64,000 bases of DNA from Chlorops oryzae (GCA_020466095.1 CM035808.1:84608779-84672778); one strand, 5' to 3'. Counted from the first letter of the stretch, positions 23,505 to 34,838 are shown. Numbers and translations are program-made. Notes: generated by a model not told the origin, from the sequence alone.

Positions 23505-24380
23505 TCATTGATCTTCCTGAAAAGAAAAAGAAAACATGAAATTATTCCCTACCTGTGCTACAACTATTTTCGTGTCCCTGCCTTTATTTCGGCTGTCCAA
23601 AATGAACTTGACAATTCTTAATTTTTGCTTAACTACTTTCGAACTTGACCAATTTTCCTTTTGACTGTCTTTTGGAAGTAAAGTATAAAACTTGCATGCG
23701 CTAATGTAAGATCTAATTTTGTGGTGGACCTCATTCCATTCAAAAATTGTGCTGCTCAGCAAATCTCTATAGATGTCGTGTTTCCTATGATGTGTTTTAT
23801 TGGGATCACTCTTTTTTTTTGCATTCTTACAGACTCCTATTTCCATATTTATACTAACGGTTTTTTTCTGCTCGAGTAGCCCGTTGTCGTTCGGGATTAC
23901 TCTCGTCTCAGAGGGTGGAACTGTTACAGTCTTTTCTGTACGAATCCTGTGCCCTTGTCCTAATAATTTAACCCGGCTTCCGTCAATTCTATCGGTTAAC
24001 CTATTGCACTGCTCATTTTGTACTTTCTTTAAAAATTTTATAGGCTTGGCGGCGTCCGCCATACCTTCAAACAAAAACGTTTCTGCTCCTGAATCAATCA
24101 AAAGAAATACAATGTTACCATCGATAGCCTTATTGCAGGGTAATTCGATCCATAAAATTGCTGTAATTGTATTCTCTGCTGCAGTAACGTCAAACCTGCC
24201 TTTTAATATGTTCTTCTGCAATGTCATTTCTTTCTGATCTTTTTTGTATAATTTATTGTCCGACTTGTTGTTAAAAAATTCTTTTTTCCTCTTGATTCTT
24301 TCCATATGCAAAATTTTTTTCTTGGAAAAGGTTTCTACATCAATTGCCTCTACGCCTACTGCCTTAGCTTGGATCGTCAC
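23505..24380 (-). CDS. Element B protein with retropepsin-like motif
   Basis: An uninterrupted frame of 291 codons on the minus strand. Near residue 90-100 it has FLLIDSGAETFLF, a retropepsin active-site triad (DSG), preceded by a short beta-like stretch. Before it, ETVTIQAKAVGVEA resembles the linker that follows protease in C (ETVTVQANEARVV) and D2, and a second EKTVTVPPSETRVIP follows, so the protein looks like a rearranged mosaic of protease and linker. No RT follows. A decayed copy of this region lies at 38.1-38.7 kb. The function is unknown; a solitary protease in a non-autonomous element could process Gag. Confidence 0.65.
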   Translation of the reverse strand: MTIQAKAVGVEAIDVETFSKKKILHMERIKRKKEFFNNKSDNKLYKKDQKEMTLQKNILKGRFDVTAAENTITAILWIELPCNKAIDGNIVFLLIDSGAETFLFEGMADAAKPIKFLKKVQNEQCNRLTDRIDGSRVKLLGQGHRIRTEKTVTVPPSETRVIPNDNGLLEQKKTVSINMEIGVCKNAKKKSDPNKTHHRKHDIYRDLLSSTIFEWNEVHHKIRSYISACKFYTLLPKDSQKENWSSSKVVKQKLRIVKFILDSRNKGRDTKIVVAQVGNNFMFSFSFQEDQ

Positions 24381-24579
24381 TGTCTCTGCAGTACAAATAC
24401 TTGACTATCGGAAGTGAGAGGGATGCTACATATCCAGTCTTTTCATTTTTTTGCTATATGTGAATGGGTTGTTCTTCTGTTCAATTTTTTACAGGGTCAT
24501 CTATTTGGCCCTTGCTCTCAGTTTCCTTGAAAAGTACTTCCAGTCCTTTAAAGTGCTTATCGTTGTCAGTAGATTTTAC

Positions 24580-24846
24580 TTAACATTCTCGCCTAGTAAA
24601 ATTTGTATCAACTTTTGTGCCAACAAACGGACTTACTGCGTTGTATGACATAAAATCTGATTCGTTATGATTAAGCGTTGTCTCAAAATCATTTAATTTT
24701 CTATATGTTATTATTACTTCTTCTCTTCTGTTACGACAGTTGTGAAACCGATAAAACCAAACGGCTGATTTTGTATGCGTGTTTTGATGTGGCTGTTGTT
24801 TTTGTTGTTGGTTGACGTCGCTTTTTCCTTGCGCCGCTTTTCCCAT
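24580..24846 (-). CDS. Short Gag-like or leader protein of element B
   Basis: An 88-codon frame with ATG at 24844-24846 on the minus strand, starting with a glutamine/lysine-rich stretch (NQQQKQQPHQN). It sits where gag is expected, between the PBS and the protease frame, but has no capsid or knuckle motif. Not recognised. Confidence 0.35.
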   Translation of the reverse strand: MGKAAQGKSDVNQQQKQQPHQNTHTKSAVWFYRFHNCRNRREEVIITYRKLNDFETTLNHNESDFMSYNAVSPFVGTKVDTNFTRREC

Positions 24847-25287
24847 TTTTTATTATTATATATAATATATATATATATTTTTTTTTATAAAAATGTTTAT
24901 TCAAGGTATTCTGTTATGCCCTTATTGCATTTGTGCTGCTAAATTGTCCTTAGGAAGTTTCACTCACAGCCGGACCCTGGCGAATTAGGTTTCACCACTG
25001 TCCGACAGGTTATAGCAGTACACAATAAAATAATTGATACAATTCGGTACATTGATGTCGTTTTTCATTGAAGTGCCTTTCGGAAGTTTCACTCACGCCC
25101 AGGCCCCACTGAATTAGGTTTCACCACTGTTCAGTAGGTTCCAATGAATAACTCAAATATATCCAATATGTATCAATCTTACCCCACTGTGGCCAAAAGC
25201 GTTTGTTATATTTGTTACATTTTATGATTTATTACATTGTTGTTGTGCACGGATCGTAATTCATTCCCGACTATCCTTAGTCGAAAA

Positions 25288-25299
25288 CCGGCTGCGCCA
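25288..25299 (-). promoter_or_regulatory. Primer-binding site of element B
   Basis: TGGCGCAGCCGG on the minus strand, four bases from the LTR, as in C and D2. Confidence 0.85.
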
Positions 25300-25303
25300 A
25301 TAA

Positions 25304-25624
25304 TGTTGTGAAGATTTTTCCGGAATCCTTCACTTGCCTATCGGACCGAATATTCTAAAGGAAACGCTCTTTAGTGTTTTATAATTATACCTATTTATTA
25401 AAGATCCGTTATTGATCTTAACAACTTTTCACAACTGTAACAAAGACTTATTACTGCTTTCGACTATAAACAACTGTTAGCAACTGCTTTCTAAGTTTAA
25501 AATACAAAGCTTTTATACTAATTGTTCTATATATTTTAACCTAATTCTGCGCTCTGCAGACGCTGATTTGTTCTTCGGGAACGGTGTCATTGGCCTGCTG
25601 ACGCATGCTGATCTGTGCAGGTGT
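25304..25624 (-). mobile_element. 5' LTR of element B, truncated on its outer side
   Basis: Starts TGTTGTGAAG at 25304. Identity with the left LTR stops after GATCTGTGCAGGTGTG at about 25624, where the RT of element O begins. Loss of opposite outer LTR ends suggests secondary deletion. Confidence 0.8.
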
Positions 25625-26336
25625 GCTTCCGGGTTCCAGCTTGCGTTTTCGACAAAGCGCCCTTCGGATTTTGTAACTCGCCTGCGGTATTCCTCCGCTT
25701 TATCAATTACATTTACCTATTCAAAGAAAATGTCATGCAAATGTATATCGACGACTTAATAATTCACTCAAAAACGGAAGAAGAAGGCATTGCTAAGTTA
25801 AAAAAAGTTTTAAATGTAGCGGAACAACATGGCCTCAACATCAAGTGGCGAAAGCCGACGTTGTTTATTTAGGAATGTTAATAAAAAACGGATGTGTCTC
25901 ACCAGAGTCAGAAAAATGTGTTGCAATTGAAAAATTTCCAGTGCCAAAAAATGTGAAGCAGCTGCCGCAAATGCTAGGACTATTTGGATATTTTCCGAGA
26001 TTTTAAGTTGGTTACAGACTGCCAGGCATTCAAGAGTACAACTGCGAAGAGAGATCTACCACCGGCTGTGGCGCGCTGGATATTGTACCTCGAAGATTAC
26101 ACGTACACTATCGAGCATCGGAAAGGGACTTAAATGAAGCACGTAGACGCACTGAGTAGGACACCAGCGAGCATTATGATCATTAATGTAGAAGTAAGTG
26201 CCAGAATACGCCTAGCACAAACGAAGGATGAACACTTTAAAGCCGTGAAGCAAATTCTACAAACTCAATAGTACGAAAATTACGTTATCAGAAATGATAT
26301 TTTGTTCAAAAACCAAGACGAGTCTGTTTGCTGTAC
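25625..26336 (+). pseudogene. Element O: RT and RNase H remnant
   Basis: Fragments of a Ty3/gypsy pol on the plus strand: RT blocks APFGFCNSPAVF (about 25660) and MYIDDLIIHSKT (YIDD core, about 25740), VVYLGMLIKNG, then after a deletion the RNase H end ARWILYLEDYTYTIEHRKG and HVDALSRTP (26070-26165). Stops and frameshifts break it at several points. It continues beyond a hAT-like MITE (26337-27160). Confidence 0.85.
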
Positions 26337-27160
26337 CAGGCTCGGCGGAACACCAAAAATGGGAGTGGGTAGTAGTCATGGTACCACGCGACACAGCAAC
26401 AACTTTTTTTACTCCATTTATTATAACAATACTATTTATCAAATACATAACAGAAAAGTATTCTCCTTAGCTTATAAAAAAGAAACAAATATAAATCCTT
26501 ACTGTGGTACATTTCAACTCATTTAACTCAATTTCGAATAGAATATGAGTGAAAATTTCTCAAGTTGACCAAATTTTTTTCGATAGTCGGATTTTCGACT
26601 TTTTTTAAAGTCACAATAACCAGTAATAAATACAATTTGAACAGTTTTGCGAAATTCGAATTTTAACGGAAGTAATTGTCAATATCATTTATTCGGAATG
26701 AAATCGGTTAATTTTTTTATGCATCTGTTGCATGTATCTTTCCAATTTTTGGTTTAAAGATTGTCAATAAGACACGCTTCTGAACAAAATTTTGTTTTTG
26801 TAAATTAACAGGTTTTTGTTAAAAATATAAGCAATTGAACTTAACAAATTCAAATAGCTATAACGTGGCTATCGATTTTGATATTTTTCGTTATGGAATA
26901 ATAATCCTTATTCTACATATAACACACAAAATAAAAAAATCGAAGCTTATATCGAAGCTCTTTGGTTGAATGTTCGTTAACGTTTCGGCATTGCGGACGC
27001 TTGTACAGTAAAATGTAGCTCTTTCTTTTTTTTTTGGGAAGATTTAAAAAAAAAATTTTATTGAACAATTTTGAGTAAGTTTCGGAGTGGGTAATTACCT
27101 TAACCCTAAAAATCGGACTGGGTAGCAGTCCCATACTACGCACACTTTTCGCCGGGCCTG
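26337..27160. mobile_element. hAT-like non-autonomous element
   Basis: 824 bp with ends CAGGCTCGGCGGAA (left) and CAGGCCCGGCGAAA (right, inverted), flanked by an exact 8-bp duplication TGCTGTAC (26329-26336 and 27161-27168). The pol of element O resumes directly after. CAGGC ends and 8-bp duplication point to hAT. No transposase inside. Confidence 0.88.
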
Positions 27161-27168
27161 TGCTGTAC

Positions 27169-27422
27169 CACGTTCAATGGAATACCAAGTCATCAAGGAG
27201 GAACACGTAAAAGGACACTTTGCGGTGGACAAATGATTGCGATTCAACAGCAATACTTCATACCTCATTTGCGTTAAAAAACTGAAAAAGCGATTTGAAA
27301 TTGTATAAGGTACTTCCTATTCAACAAAAAGACTGAAAATCAAGAAGGAAAAATGCACACCACCAATAAGGGAGACCGCTGATAACGATACATGTAGATC
27401 ATCTTGGGCCGTTAAATGCTAC
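27169..27422 (+). pseudogene. Element O: start of integrase, decayed
   Basis: Remains of the integrase HHCC region (VIKEEHVKGHFAVDK, then YFIPHLR, then a partial C..C) and the first catalytic block ITIHVDHLGPL. The frame is broken repeatedly and then cut by element C at CTAC 27419-27422. The integrase continues at 35493. Confidence 0.75.
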
Positions 27423-28072
27423 TGTTGTGATTATTAGGGGAATGTATCAGTCTGGCTCCTCCAGACTACTACATAGACCTAAATATCCTTTTTAAATAAA
27501 AACCAGGACACAGGGAATTCATTTAAGTCCTTTTATTGATTTACTTATTATTTTAATTTACAATGTTTTGATCCTACTCTAGCTCCTAATTGACTCGAAG
27601 GACTTCCCTAATTCCCTGTCTAACACTTAAGTCTACGCTCCGCTGTCGTGGCCCTTGGGTGAGTACGTGCACCGGAGTTGAGACTTTGAATACTGAATCA
27701 AGAGTCCCTCTTTTGATGTTGGTTCTTCTCTTTTATAAGTAGAAAGTGCTTAGGCTGCACTTTCTCGCCAAATCTGCAACACTTCCGCAAATGACGAACT
27801 GCTGCTGTGCAATCGCCCATTGCCCAATTTCGCTTTTCTCCATAACTTCGTATAACAGCTGGTGCTGACGTAGTCGTTGCTCTCATTACCGCTGACCTAC
27901 TTCTGCGTTCCAGTTCTAGTTCTGCTTTGTTGACGATATTGTGTCATTGTCTCCGATCGTTGCATTTCTTTTGTTTGCTTCTGTCCGTTATTCGCTGTTC
28001 TTGCGAAAACGTTTGGCTGCTCGATTCACGCTAGGTCGTACAGTGAGTACACGAATGTTGTAACTCACAACA
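27423..28072 (-). mobile_element. 3' LTR of element C
   Basis: On the minus strand it starts TGTTGTGAGTTACAAC and ends CACAACA. TATAAAAG is at 27730-27737 (minus). It abuts the purine tract AAAAGGAGGAGGGA (28073-28086, minus). A 62-codon frame inside is LTR sequence, not a gene. Confidence 0.93.
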
Positions 28073-28089
28073 TCCCTCCTCCTTTTGAA

Positions 28090-30130
28090 GAAGTCGCGTT
28101 TATCGTGACGGCAATTAGTCCTCAGGGTAGTAAGGTGTTGTTTTCGTGCCCTCAAGACGATATATCTTGATTATGCCTTGGTGTTGTTTTGTTCCCCTTT
28201 TTCTTTGAGTGTTTGTGTACTCCTCTCGAATGCATACACTATTATGTTTCATTGACTTAATGTCGAGTAGGTTCTGTTGATTTTTCGTTGATACTTTTCC
28301 AAAAAACCGCTGGTGCAGCAATTCTGATTCGGCCTTGAAAATTGTAAATAAATGCAGCTGGGTAAAATTTGTTTTGTTGTTATTCCCAAAACATGCTGAT
28401 GAAGCAATTATGATTCGACCTTGACAATGGCCATGTGTCGATATCTGATGTATGCTCGTAGATTGTAGTTTTTTGTCGACCAGTAGCTCGTGAGTCTATA
28501 TTGACTGCCAACTCTCCCCTCTTAACGGAGTCGCGAGCATCGTGACTGTGAAACGGTTCTGTCAAAGTCTTTGCTGTTGTACTACGAGACATTGGGACGG
28601 CTGATTTTTATACTGATTTACTCTGTTCTTCGGTGCCGGAAGTTGTTGCTGGGCAATTTAGACGATTGCCTCATGATGTGCTTTGGTTGTTATGTTGATG
28701 AGCCATGTTGATGTACCAGAGCGGCTGCCGATGTTTACTTAAAAATATTAGTCATTCTTATTTGTAACCTACCATTCTTTGCTTGCTAATTAACTGTCTT
28801 AAAACCAAACATAGTTTCTTTATACCAAATTGTAGATCACCATTCTTTTCTTAAAACCAAAATAATTTATTACAAAATTTTCGAATAACATTCTTTGCTT
28901 AAAACCGAAATTAATTATTACAATTAATTATAAAAATTTTTCGAATGAATACTATTGTTTTGAATATTTATTATTATTATTATTTTTTTGTTCTAGTATA
29001 TCTCGTTTTTTATATAACCATACGCAAATATTACAATTATTAAATTATTATTTTTTAGAATAACAAATATTACAATTTCTCAAAGTTTAGCGTGGATTTT
29101 TTAATTATTATATTTTGTTTGTTTAAAGTATGTTTTCAATTTCAATTTTTTGTTTTTTTTTTTTATCTCTCTTCTTCTCATCAATTTGTTCAATTTTCGA
29201 ATTTCGGTTTTATTTTCACGTTTGTTATTTTCAATTCAAAAAACAATTTTATTTAATGTGTTTAATGTTAATAATGTAATGTTTTTTTTTTGTGTTGTTT
29301 TCAATGTATGTTTTCAATTTTCATTTTTTAATTTTTTTTTTAATTTATGCTTTTGACTTTTCAATCTCTTTGTAGGTACTTTTTTTTTTTTTTATTTTTA
29401 TTCTATTTTTTTTTTTTTTTTTACTCTTTATTTTTATACAAATTTAGTTCTGATCCATTAATTTTTTCAATTTTAGTATAGGGTATCTTTTTAACTATTA
29501 TTTTCTCCATTTCTTTCTTTTTATTTATTAAAAAAAAGTTTTTTTTGCTTTCTAAAATGGTTTACAGTGTTTTGAATATGCCAAAAATACCTATTTTTTC
29601 AAGGTATTGTCTTCTATGTACTTTTTCTTGAATATATACAGATATTTAGTAAATCTCTGTACATATATACTTTTTAATACTTACCAATTTTTTTCCTGTT
29701 TTTGTTGCTATTCTTCCCTCTCGTTCTTCTGGTCGGGCCAGTTTTATTTCCACCAAACACATCTTGTGCCTAAGCTTGTCTAAAAAAAAATATTAAAAAA
29801 AAAACACAAATTACGGTTCTCGAGTCCCTACTGCATTCTCAGTTTTTTTTTTTCAATTTTTTTTTCTGCTTAATAATGCTTTTGATTTCGAAGATTTTAG
29901 TTCAATTGAAACGTATACCGGGGCTTGTTCAAAATCTTCGTGACTGTAAGACTGCAAATTAGTTTTCGAGATATCTGGCTTTTATAAGTTTCGATAGGGC
30001 ATTCTTATTTATACATCGCCTTAAGCGATGTTAAACAGAAATTCCTAGTCATAATTAAGTTTAAAAACAGTAGGACCTCACTTAACTCACAAAATCTTTG
30101 GTTTTGGAATGATTTTTTACATTAAAGAAC
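28090..30130. other. A-rich (sense strand) tail of element C
   Basis: Two kilobases between the accessory frame and the PPT without coding potential. From about 28.8 kb onward the plus strand is nearly all T and A with long T runs. Three related words (CATTCTTTGCTTAAAACC-like) lie at about 28770, 28835 and 28890. Element B has a similar tract in the same relative place. Confidence 0.7.
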
Positions 30131-30133
30131 TCT

Positions 30134-31108
30134 TTACGGTACTTTAAAATTGTACGAAAATGTTTTGTTTAACGGATTCGATTTTGAAGTTGAAATTTCG
30201 CTATCGCTCCTATTTGATTTTATGTTGCGGTTCACGCCATCCCATTTAAAAATATATTGTATGAGAGCAAATGTTTTTAAAAAACTCTTATAGACTGCTT
30301 TCCTTGTATCAAAGAATTTTTTTAATACTTCTCTAATTATAATTGGATTATTTAAAATAACTGACATGTTACTGAAATCTAATTTTTTAATTAAATTTAT
30401 CGTCTCATGATATTTTACTCTTTCTTTATTTTCCTGCGAGGTTAAAGCTGGTACCATTATTGCGGAATTGTGTAGCCTACTCAGTGGGTTGTCTTTGAAA
30501 ATTTCCTTTGAATTTTCTTCTTTAACTGACACATCATCTTTTATGTTCATTAAACTACCATAACGATTTCTATCGACTTCCTCGTCGAGTTTATAATCTT
30601 CTTTACTACCTGACTCTCTATTTACTTCAACCTCACTGCTGTTAAAAATAGGTACAACTCCTTTTCCGCCAATATTCTTAGGCAATTTGCTTACCAAATC
30701 AGGCATAATTCCCTCTTTATGTTCTCCTTTATCTCGTAACAATTTTTTGGCATAAGTTGCTACTACTCTTGCTTCATTAGCTTGGACCGTGACTGTCTCT
30801 GTACTACAAATCCTATCGCTAAAATTGGAAACCAGAATTGGTAGTGATGCAACTTGTTTATCATTGTTGTAGAAAGATATATCTTTACTGATATTATTTA
30901 TTATTGACTGCTCTCTAGGCATATCTTTGCCTAAAAAATTCTCCTTTTGCCTCTTTTCTGATTTCTGGTATTGCAACACTAACTTATCTTCTGCAATATC
31001 TTCTTGAGATTCGTTTTCTAATACTGAATCTTCACTTTCCATAAAATGCACAACGATTTTGTCATTAAAACGAACCTTCTTTTTCCCGAGACTATTATTA
31101 TTAAACAA
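30134..31108 (-). CDS. Element C pol-derived accessory protein, protease core deleted
   Basis: A clean frame of 324 codons on the minus strand. Its start (LGKKKVRFNDKIVVHF) corresponds to the beginning of Pol in D2 (TKKRVTFNDTVFYA), and VASLPILVSNFSDRI...ETVTVQANEA corresponds to the protease-RT linker of D2 (IACLPFVSAKSNRI...NTVMIPARAN). The protease active site between them (DTGA in D2) is missing. The remaining 150 residues are charged and match nothing I recognise. The frame stays open although the element cannot make RT, so the protein may have a role in trans-packaging, or decay may simply be recent. It lies after the gag frameshift site. Confidence 0.7.
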   Translation of the reverse strand: MFNNNSLGKKKVRFNDKIVVHFMESEDSVLENESQEDIAEDKLVLQYQKSEKRQKENFLGKDMPREQSIINNISKDISFYNNDKQVASLPILVSNFSDRICSTETVTVQANEARVVATYAKKLLRDKGEHKEGIMPDLVSKLPKNIGGKGVVPIFNSSEVEVNRESGSKEDYKLDEEVDRNRYGSLMNIKDDVSVKEENSKEIFKDNPLSRLHNSAIMVPALTSQENKERVKYHETINLIKKLDFSNMSVILNNPIIIREVLKKFFDTRKAVYKSFLKTFALIQYIFKWDGVNRNIKSNRSDSEISTSKSNPLNKTFSYNFKVP

Positions 31109-31318
31109 ATTTTCATTTTTTCTTACTATATTGCTTGTCTTTCTGCAAATATCTTGTTCATTTTAACTCATCGAGGAACATTTCATTGATATCTAATTCC
31201 TTTAAATCTGTTGGTTTCTCTTTATATTTTCCTTCTTTTTCGTTATTCTTTCTTAAATTTTCCTTATTATGAACTAGGTATGGCCTTTGAACTTTGAACT
31301 TTACTGTGGCATTCCGGT

Positions 31319-32019
31319 CTACTGGCCTTGACCGGGCCGCTGGGAGTTTCCCTGACTACTATCTCCTTGCTGTTGCTTACAAAATCTTGCTGTATGCCCA
31401 AATTGCGAGCATTTGTAGCACTGTATATCAGTGCGGCTATTTTCAGGGAAATCCTTTATAAAACTATTCGACCCACTATGTGGTGAAAATTGATGATTGT
31501 ACGAGTGGTTATGATTAAAATTTTCTGTCGTGTTTTGAATTTCGTCTCTTCTAAACGGTGCTCTATTCAGGAGCTGAATTTCTTGCATATTAAAATTATC
31601 TTGCCTTCTTTTACAAAATTTGTTACTTTCGTGGCCATTTGTTTGACATATATTGCAAAATAGATTCCTAAGTCTGCCGAAACAATTATTATCTACATGG
31701 CCTCTCCTTCCACAATAAGTGCAAGTTTGTGCATCGGAGAGTGTGGTCTTGCTATCGATTAAATTGCATTTTCTGCTATATTGATGCCCATATTCAGCAC
31801 AGAACTCGCAGTAAGGGGTATTCCTTCTCTGCTGGCATATGTCCCAAGTATGCCCTACTGTCTTGCAAAAAGAACAAATGATTGGGTTAGGGGATGCGGG
31901 GAGGCATTGACTCACAAAATGGTTGGAATTATATTCAATGTGAAGATCTTCAGACTCTTCTGCCAATTTGATTAAATCAGAAATCGGTTTATCCTTATTT
32001 GTTTCGAGTCTAATTTGCA
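31319..32019 (-). CDS. gag: Element C gag, 3' part with five CCHC knuckles
   Basis: Minus-strand continuation of Gag after the foldback insertion. Five CCHC zinc knuckles follow each other: CSFCKTVGHTWDIC, CEFCAEYGHQYSRKC, CTYCGRRGHVDNNC, CNICQTNGHESNKFC and CYKCSQFGHTARFC, alternating CX2CX4HX4C and CX2CX4HX5C exactly as in D2. The end QGNSQRPGQGQ is nearly identical to D2 and carries the G GGA AAC slippery site. Nucleocapsid knuckles bind and package RNA. The frame is intact from the insertion edge to the TAG at 31319-31321. Confidence 0.88.
31338..31349 (-). promoter_or_regulatory. Programmed -1 frameshift site G GGA AAC of element C
   Basis: On the minus strand gag reads CAG GGA AAC, giving the slippery heptamer GGGAAAC in gag phase shortly before the gag stop. 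The following 20-odd bases (CTCCCAGCGG, then CCCGGTCAAGG) are the same as in D2 and GC-rich. The position is approximate to a few bases. Confidence 0.75.
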
Positions 32020-32021
32020 TA

Positions 32022-33649
32022 TGGGACATTCTTTTACAAATCGAACGGATTTCGACCAAAAAAATGTCCACCTCTCCGAATCTCTTCAATTTTTTTTTAC
32101 GAAGTTGTTATTGTATATTAATAGACACGCATACGAAGTTTTTGTTAAAAAATTTTTTTTTTCGAAAATACGACCATTTTAAGGTTTAATGATTTATCCC
32201 ATTCTGTTACATGTTAAATTCATTATCTCAGGTTTTACTGATGCGATCGTTAAAATTTTTTTTTTATTTAAAAGGGAGTACTGTCAGCTTTTAGTCACGT
32301 GAATTTCGTACCTTCAACTTGTGTCACTTTAAGAAATTAATAACAATTTAATTGTTCAAATGATATTATAACAGTGTAGCCCTCTACGAAATCGATTGAA
32401 AAAATTTTTTTCGTATTTGCTATGTTTTTAGCTTTCAAAGCCTTTTTTCAGAAAGATGGGCACGTTACTAGTTTAAGAGTGAGAAAATAATTTCAACGGC
32501 TCTACACGTAACGCGAGCAGCGCTCGACGAGTTGAAATGTGTTAAAGCGTGTCTGAACATTCAGTCTCGAACTGCTTACTACAGCTGTAGAACTTTCGAA
32601 AGTAGTGACCATCGATAGTTTCGATAGTTGATAGTATCAGCCATCGATAGAATCGATTGTGCCGATTCGGTGATTACGATAATACTAGAGATTAATGTTT
32701 ATAATGAAAATCATCCATAGTGTTTCCCTTTATTGTTGATCGTGAAGGCTTAGTTAGTATTGACTGAACGTAACATTACTAAATAATTCGTTCCCCACAT
32801 TATTAAATCAAGTTTTGTTTTCAGTAACTACTCCCATAAAAAACAATTCTAACGAGCTGACCTATGCAGTTAAGTCAATTGCGTTCAGTCAGGACTTATT
32901 GAACCTTAAAAGCTCACATTCCCGAATAAAATGAACTTAGTTTTTGATTTTAAGAATTGAGTAAAAGCTATCGATAGTCTCAATTGAACCATCGATTTTT
33001 CGATAGTTAAAAAAACGATTGTATGGATACATAAATATTACTCCGTTTTATACTTTTTGAAGTTACGATGGTCACTACTTTCGAAAGTTCTACAGCTGTA
33101 GTAAGCAGTTCGAGACTGAATGTTCAGACACGCTTTAACACATTTCAACTCGTCGAGCGCTGCTCGCGTTACGTGTAGAGCCGTTGAAATTATTTTCTCA
33201 CTCTTAAACTAGTAACGTGCCCATCTTTCTGAAAAAAGGCTTTGAAAGCTAAAAACATAGCAAATACGAAAAAAATTTTTTCAATCGATTTCGTAGAGGG
33301 CTACACTGTTATAATATTATTTGAACAATTAAATTGTTATTAATTTCTTAAAGTGACACAAGTTGAAGGTACGAATTTCACGTGACTAAAAGCTGACAGT
33401 ACTCCCTTTTAAATAAAAAAAAAGTTTTAACGATCGCATCAGTAGAACCTGAGATAATGAATTTAACATGTAACAGAATGGGATAAATCATTAAACATTA
33501 AAATGGTCGTATTTCCAAAAAAAAAATTTTTTTAGCAAAAACTTCGTATAGGTGTTTGTTTATTTTCCGTATAGACTCTGAAAAAAAATTTTTGCACCAA
33601 TCAAAATTGTCAAGTCAAAAAGGTGTTCGATTTGTAAAAGAATGTCCCA
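32022..33649. mobile_element. Foldback element with arms of about 585 bp
   Basis: Two long inverted arms (about 32022-32612 and 33067-33649), nearly identical along most of their inner 450 bp, enclose a non-coding spacer rich in ATCGATAG words. Outer ends read TGGGACATTCTTTTACAAAT. It is flanked by TA (or ATAT, the site is palindromic) at 32019-32022 and 33649-33652, and removing it restores the phase of gag (VRDPYM on one side, QIRLE on the other). The TA-type duplication suggests Tc1/mariner mobilisation, but a 4-bp ATAT reading cannot be excluded. Confidence 0.88.
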
Positions 33650-33651
33650 TA

Positions 33652-34310
33652 TAGGGATCCCTAACACCAAAAATGAACTTGTTTGTGGCCAGTTTTCTAT
33701 ATTCGTTTAGTGCGGATACTGCTTCTGTGGAATTCCACGACTTATTGATAATCTCTTCTGCCTCATTCAATAAAAACCCCAATTTTCCACCAAATGCGGA
33801 CGCTCTCTCGGTATCCTGTTGCGCTGCTCCTGCTATTTCTGATCTAATCGTTTCGAGACTCCTACGCTTTAAGAACTCCCTTTTTATTATGTCACAAAGC
33901 TCATCCAGGCTATTAATTGTCCGCTGATTAATTTTTACATAAGCTACGCCAGAAAGTCTATTTTTTATGCATTTAATAATGTCCCTTATATCGCTACCAT
34001 TTACTACGCTTTTTAATAATTCTATTCCTGTTACAAATTTGTCCACTTCCAGGCTTAATTCTGGATTATTTGATCCTGAGAAGTAAGGCACAAGGCGAGT
34101 TACCTTTTTCATTAGCTCATCTACTTGTACAGGATTATTCATTGTCATTCTTACTGAAGGCAAACTGCTCGCAACAAAGGGTTGAGATTGAAAATTAGGT
34201 GTGTCACTGTAAGGTTCAATTATTTTAATAGATATCTGCTACAATTGATTTCGCATCTTTTTCTGACTGATGTAAAGTCTGTCTAAGTTTTCTAATTTCT
34301 GTTCCATAGG
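33652..34310 (-). CDS. gag: Element C gag, 5' part (capsid region)
   Basis: Minus-strand frame aligned with the capsid part of D2 Gag: VDELMKKVTRLVPYF, FVTGIELLKSVV, IIKREFLKRRSLETIR, NKSWNSTEAVSALNEYR, FIFGVRDPYM. The clean frame spans 33652-34163, and a further piece up to about 34310 (PMEQKLENLDRL) continues the N-terminal coil-like region with at least one in-frame stop. The coiled N-terminus of D2 is mostly missing. The foldback element at 32022-33649 separates this from the knuckles. Confidence 0.8.
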
Positions 34311-34365
34311 AAATTTTCTCAAAAATTTTAAATATGTTAGTTAAATATGTTAGTTAAAAATCTGT

Positions 34366-34380
34366 ACTCACCATTTTCAT
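34366..34380 (-). promoter_or_regulatory. Splice-donor exon ATGAAAATG|GTGAGT in element C leader
   Basis: On the minus strand ATG AAA ATG is followed at once by GTGAGT, the same arrangement as ATG AAA CTG|GTGAGT in D2 (58111-58125). In env-bearing relatives such a donor makes the spliced env message. Element C has no env, so here it is a relic or serves another product. Confidence 0.65.
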
Positions 34381-34823
34381 TCTTCTGTTTGCTAACATTT
34401 TTTTTTTTTTTTCAATGTATTCCCTCGTCAGCGATGAATCTGCTACCGTTGATTTTATTTTTTATTTATTTTTATGCTTTTGGACTCATGAATCTCACTG
34501 TTCCGTTCTTCAAAAAAAAATTACATACAAAATTTTTTTTTTTCACAGGATAAAAATTTTTCTCAAAGGAGTACCGGCAGAGCACGATCAAACGTTACTC
34601 CTGGATACCTACTTCGATTTAACTACCGCATACGCCTGCGCCGCTAGACACATGAATTTTAGAGCTTCGTTCACCCGGGTCTGATTTTATCAGGTTTTAA
34701 AACCAAAAAAGGTTCCGCTTCACTCAACTCTTATTTTCATATGCCACACTGCACAAACGCATTAGGATAGTTCCTTAAAAATTCTTATCCTTGATTCGAA
34801 TCCAACCGAAAGTCGGTCGAATA

Positions 34824-34835
34824 CCGGCTGCGCCA
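34824..34835 (-). promoter_or_regulatory. Primer-binding site of element C
   Basis: TGGCGCAGCCGG on the minus strand, three bases from the LTR edge at 34839, followed by TATTCGAC as in D2. Confidence 0.9.
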
Positions 34836-34838
34836 AAA

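Larger units (their letters stand above)
22340..25303 (-). mobile_element. Interior of element B, RT-less Ty3/gypsy-type element
   Basis: Between PPT (22340-22353) and PBS (25288-25299) lie only a short Gag-like frame, a protease-bearing frame and a long A-rich (sense strand) tail. No RT, RNase H or integrase is present in 3 kb. Two related units with CGAATTAGGTTTCACCACTG words (about 24953 and 25081, 128 bp apart) sit in the leader. Confidence 0.75.

Noticed and set aside
27698..27886. Identical 62-codon minus-strand frames here and at 35114-35302
   Set aside because: They are within the two LTRs of element C; the identity reflects LTR duplication, not a gene.
30068..30095. CAGTAGGACCTCACTTAACTC resembling a Tigger end
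   Set aside because: No TA on the left side and no partner end found.
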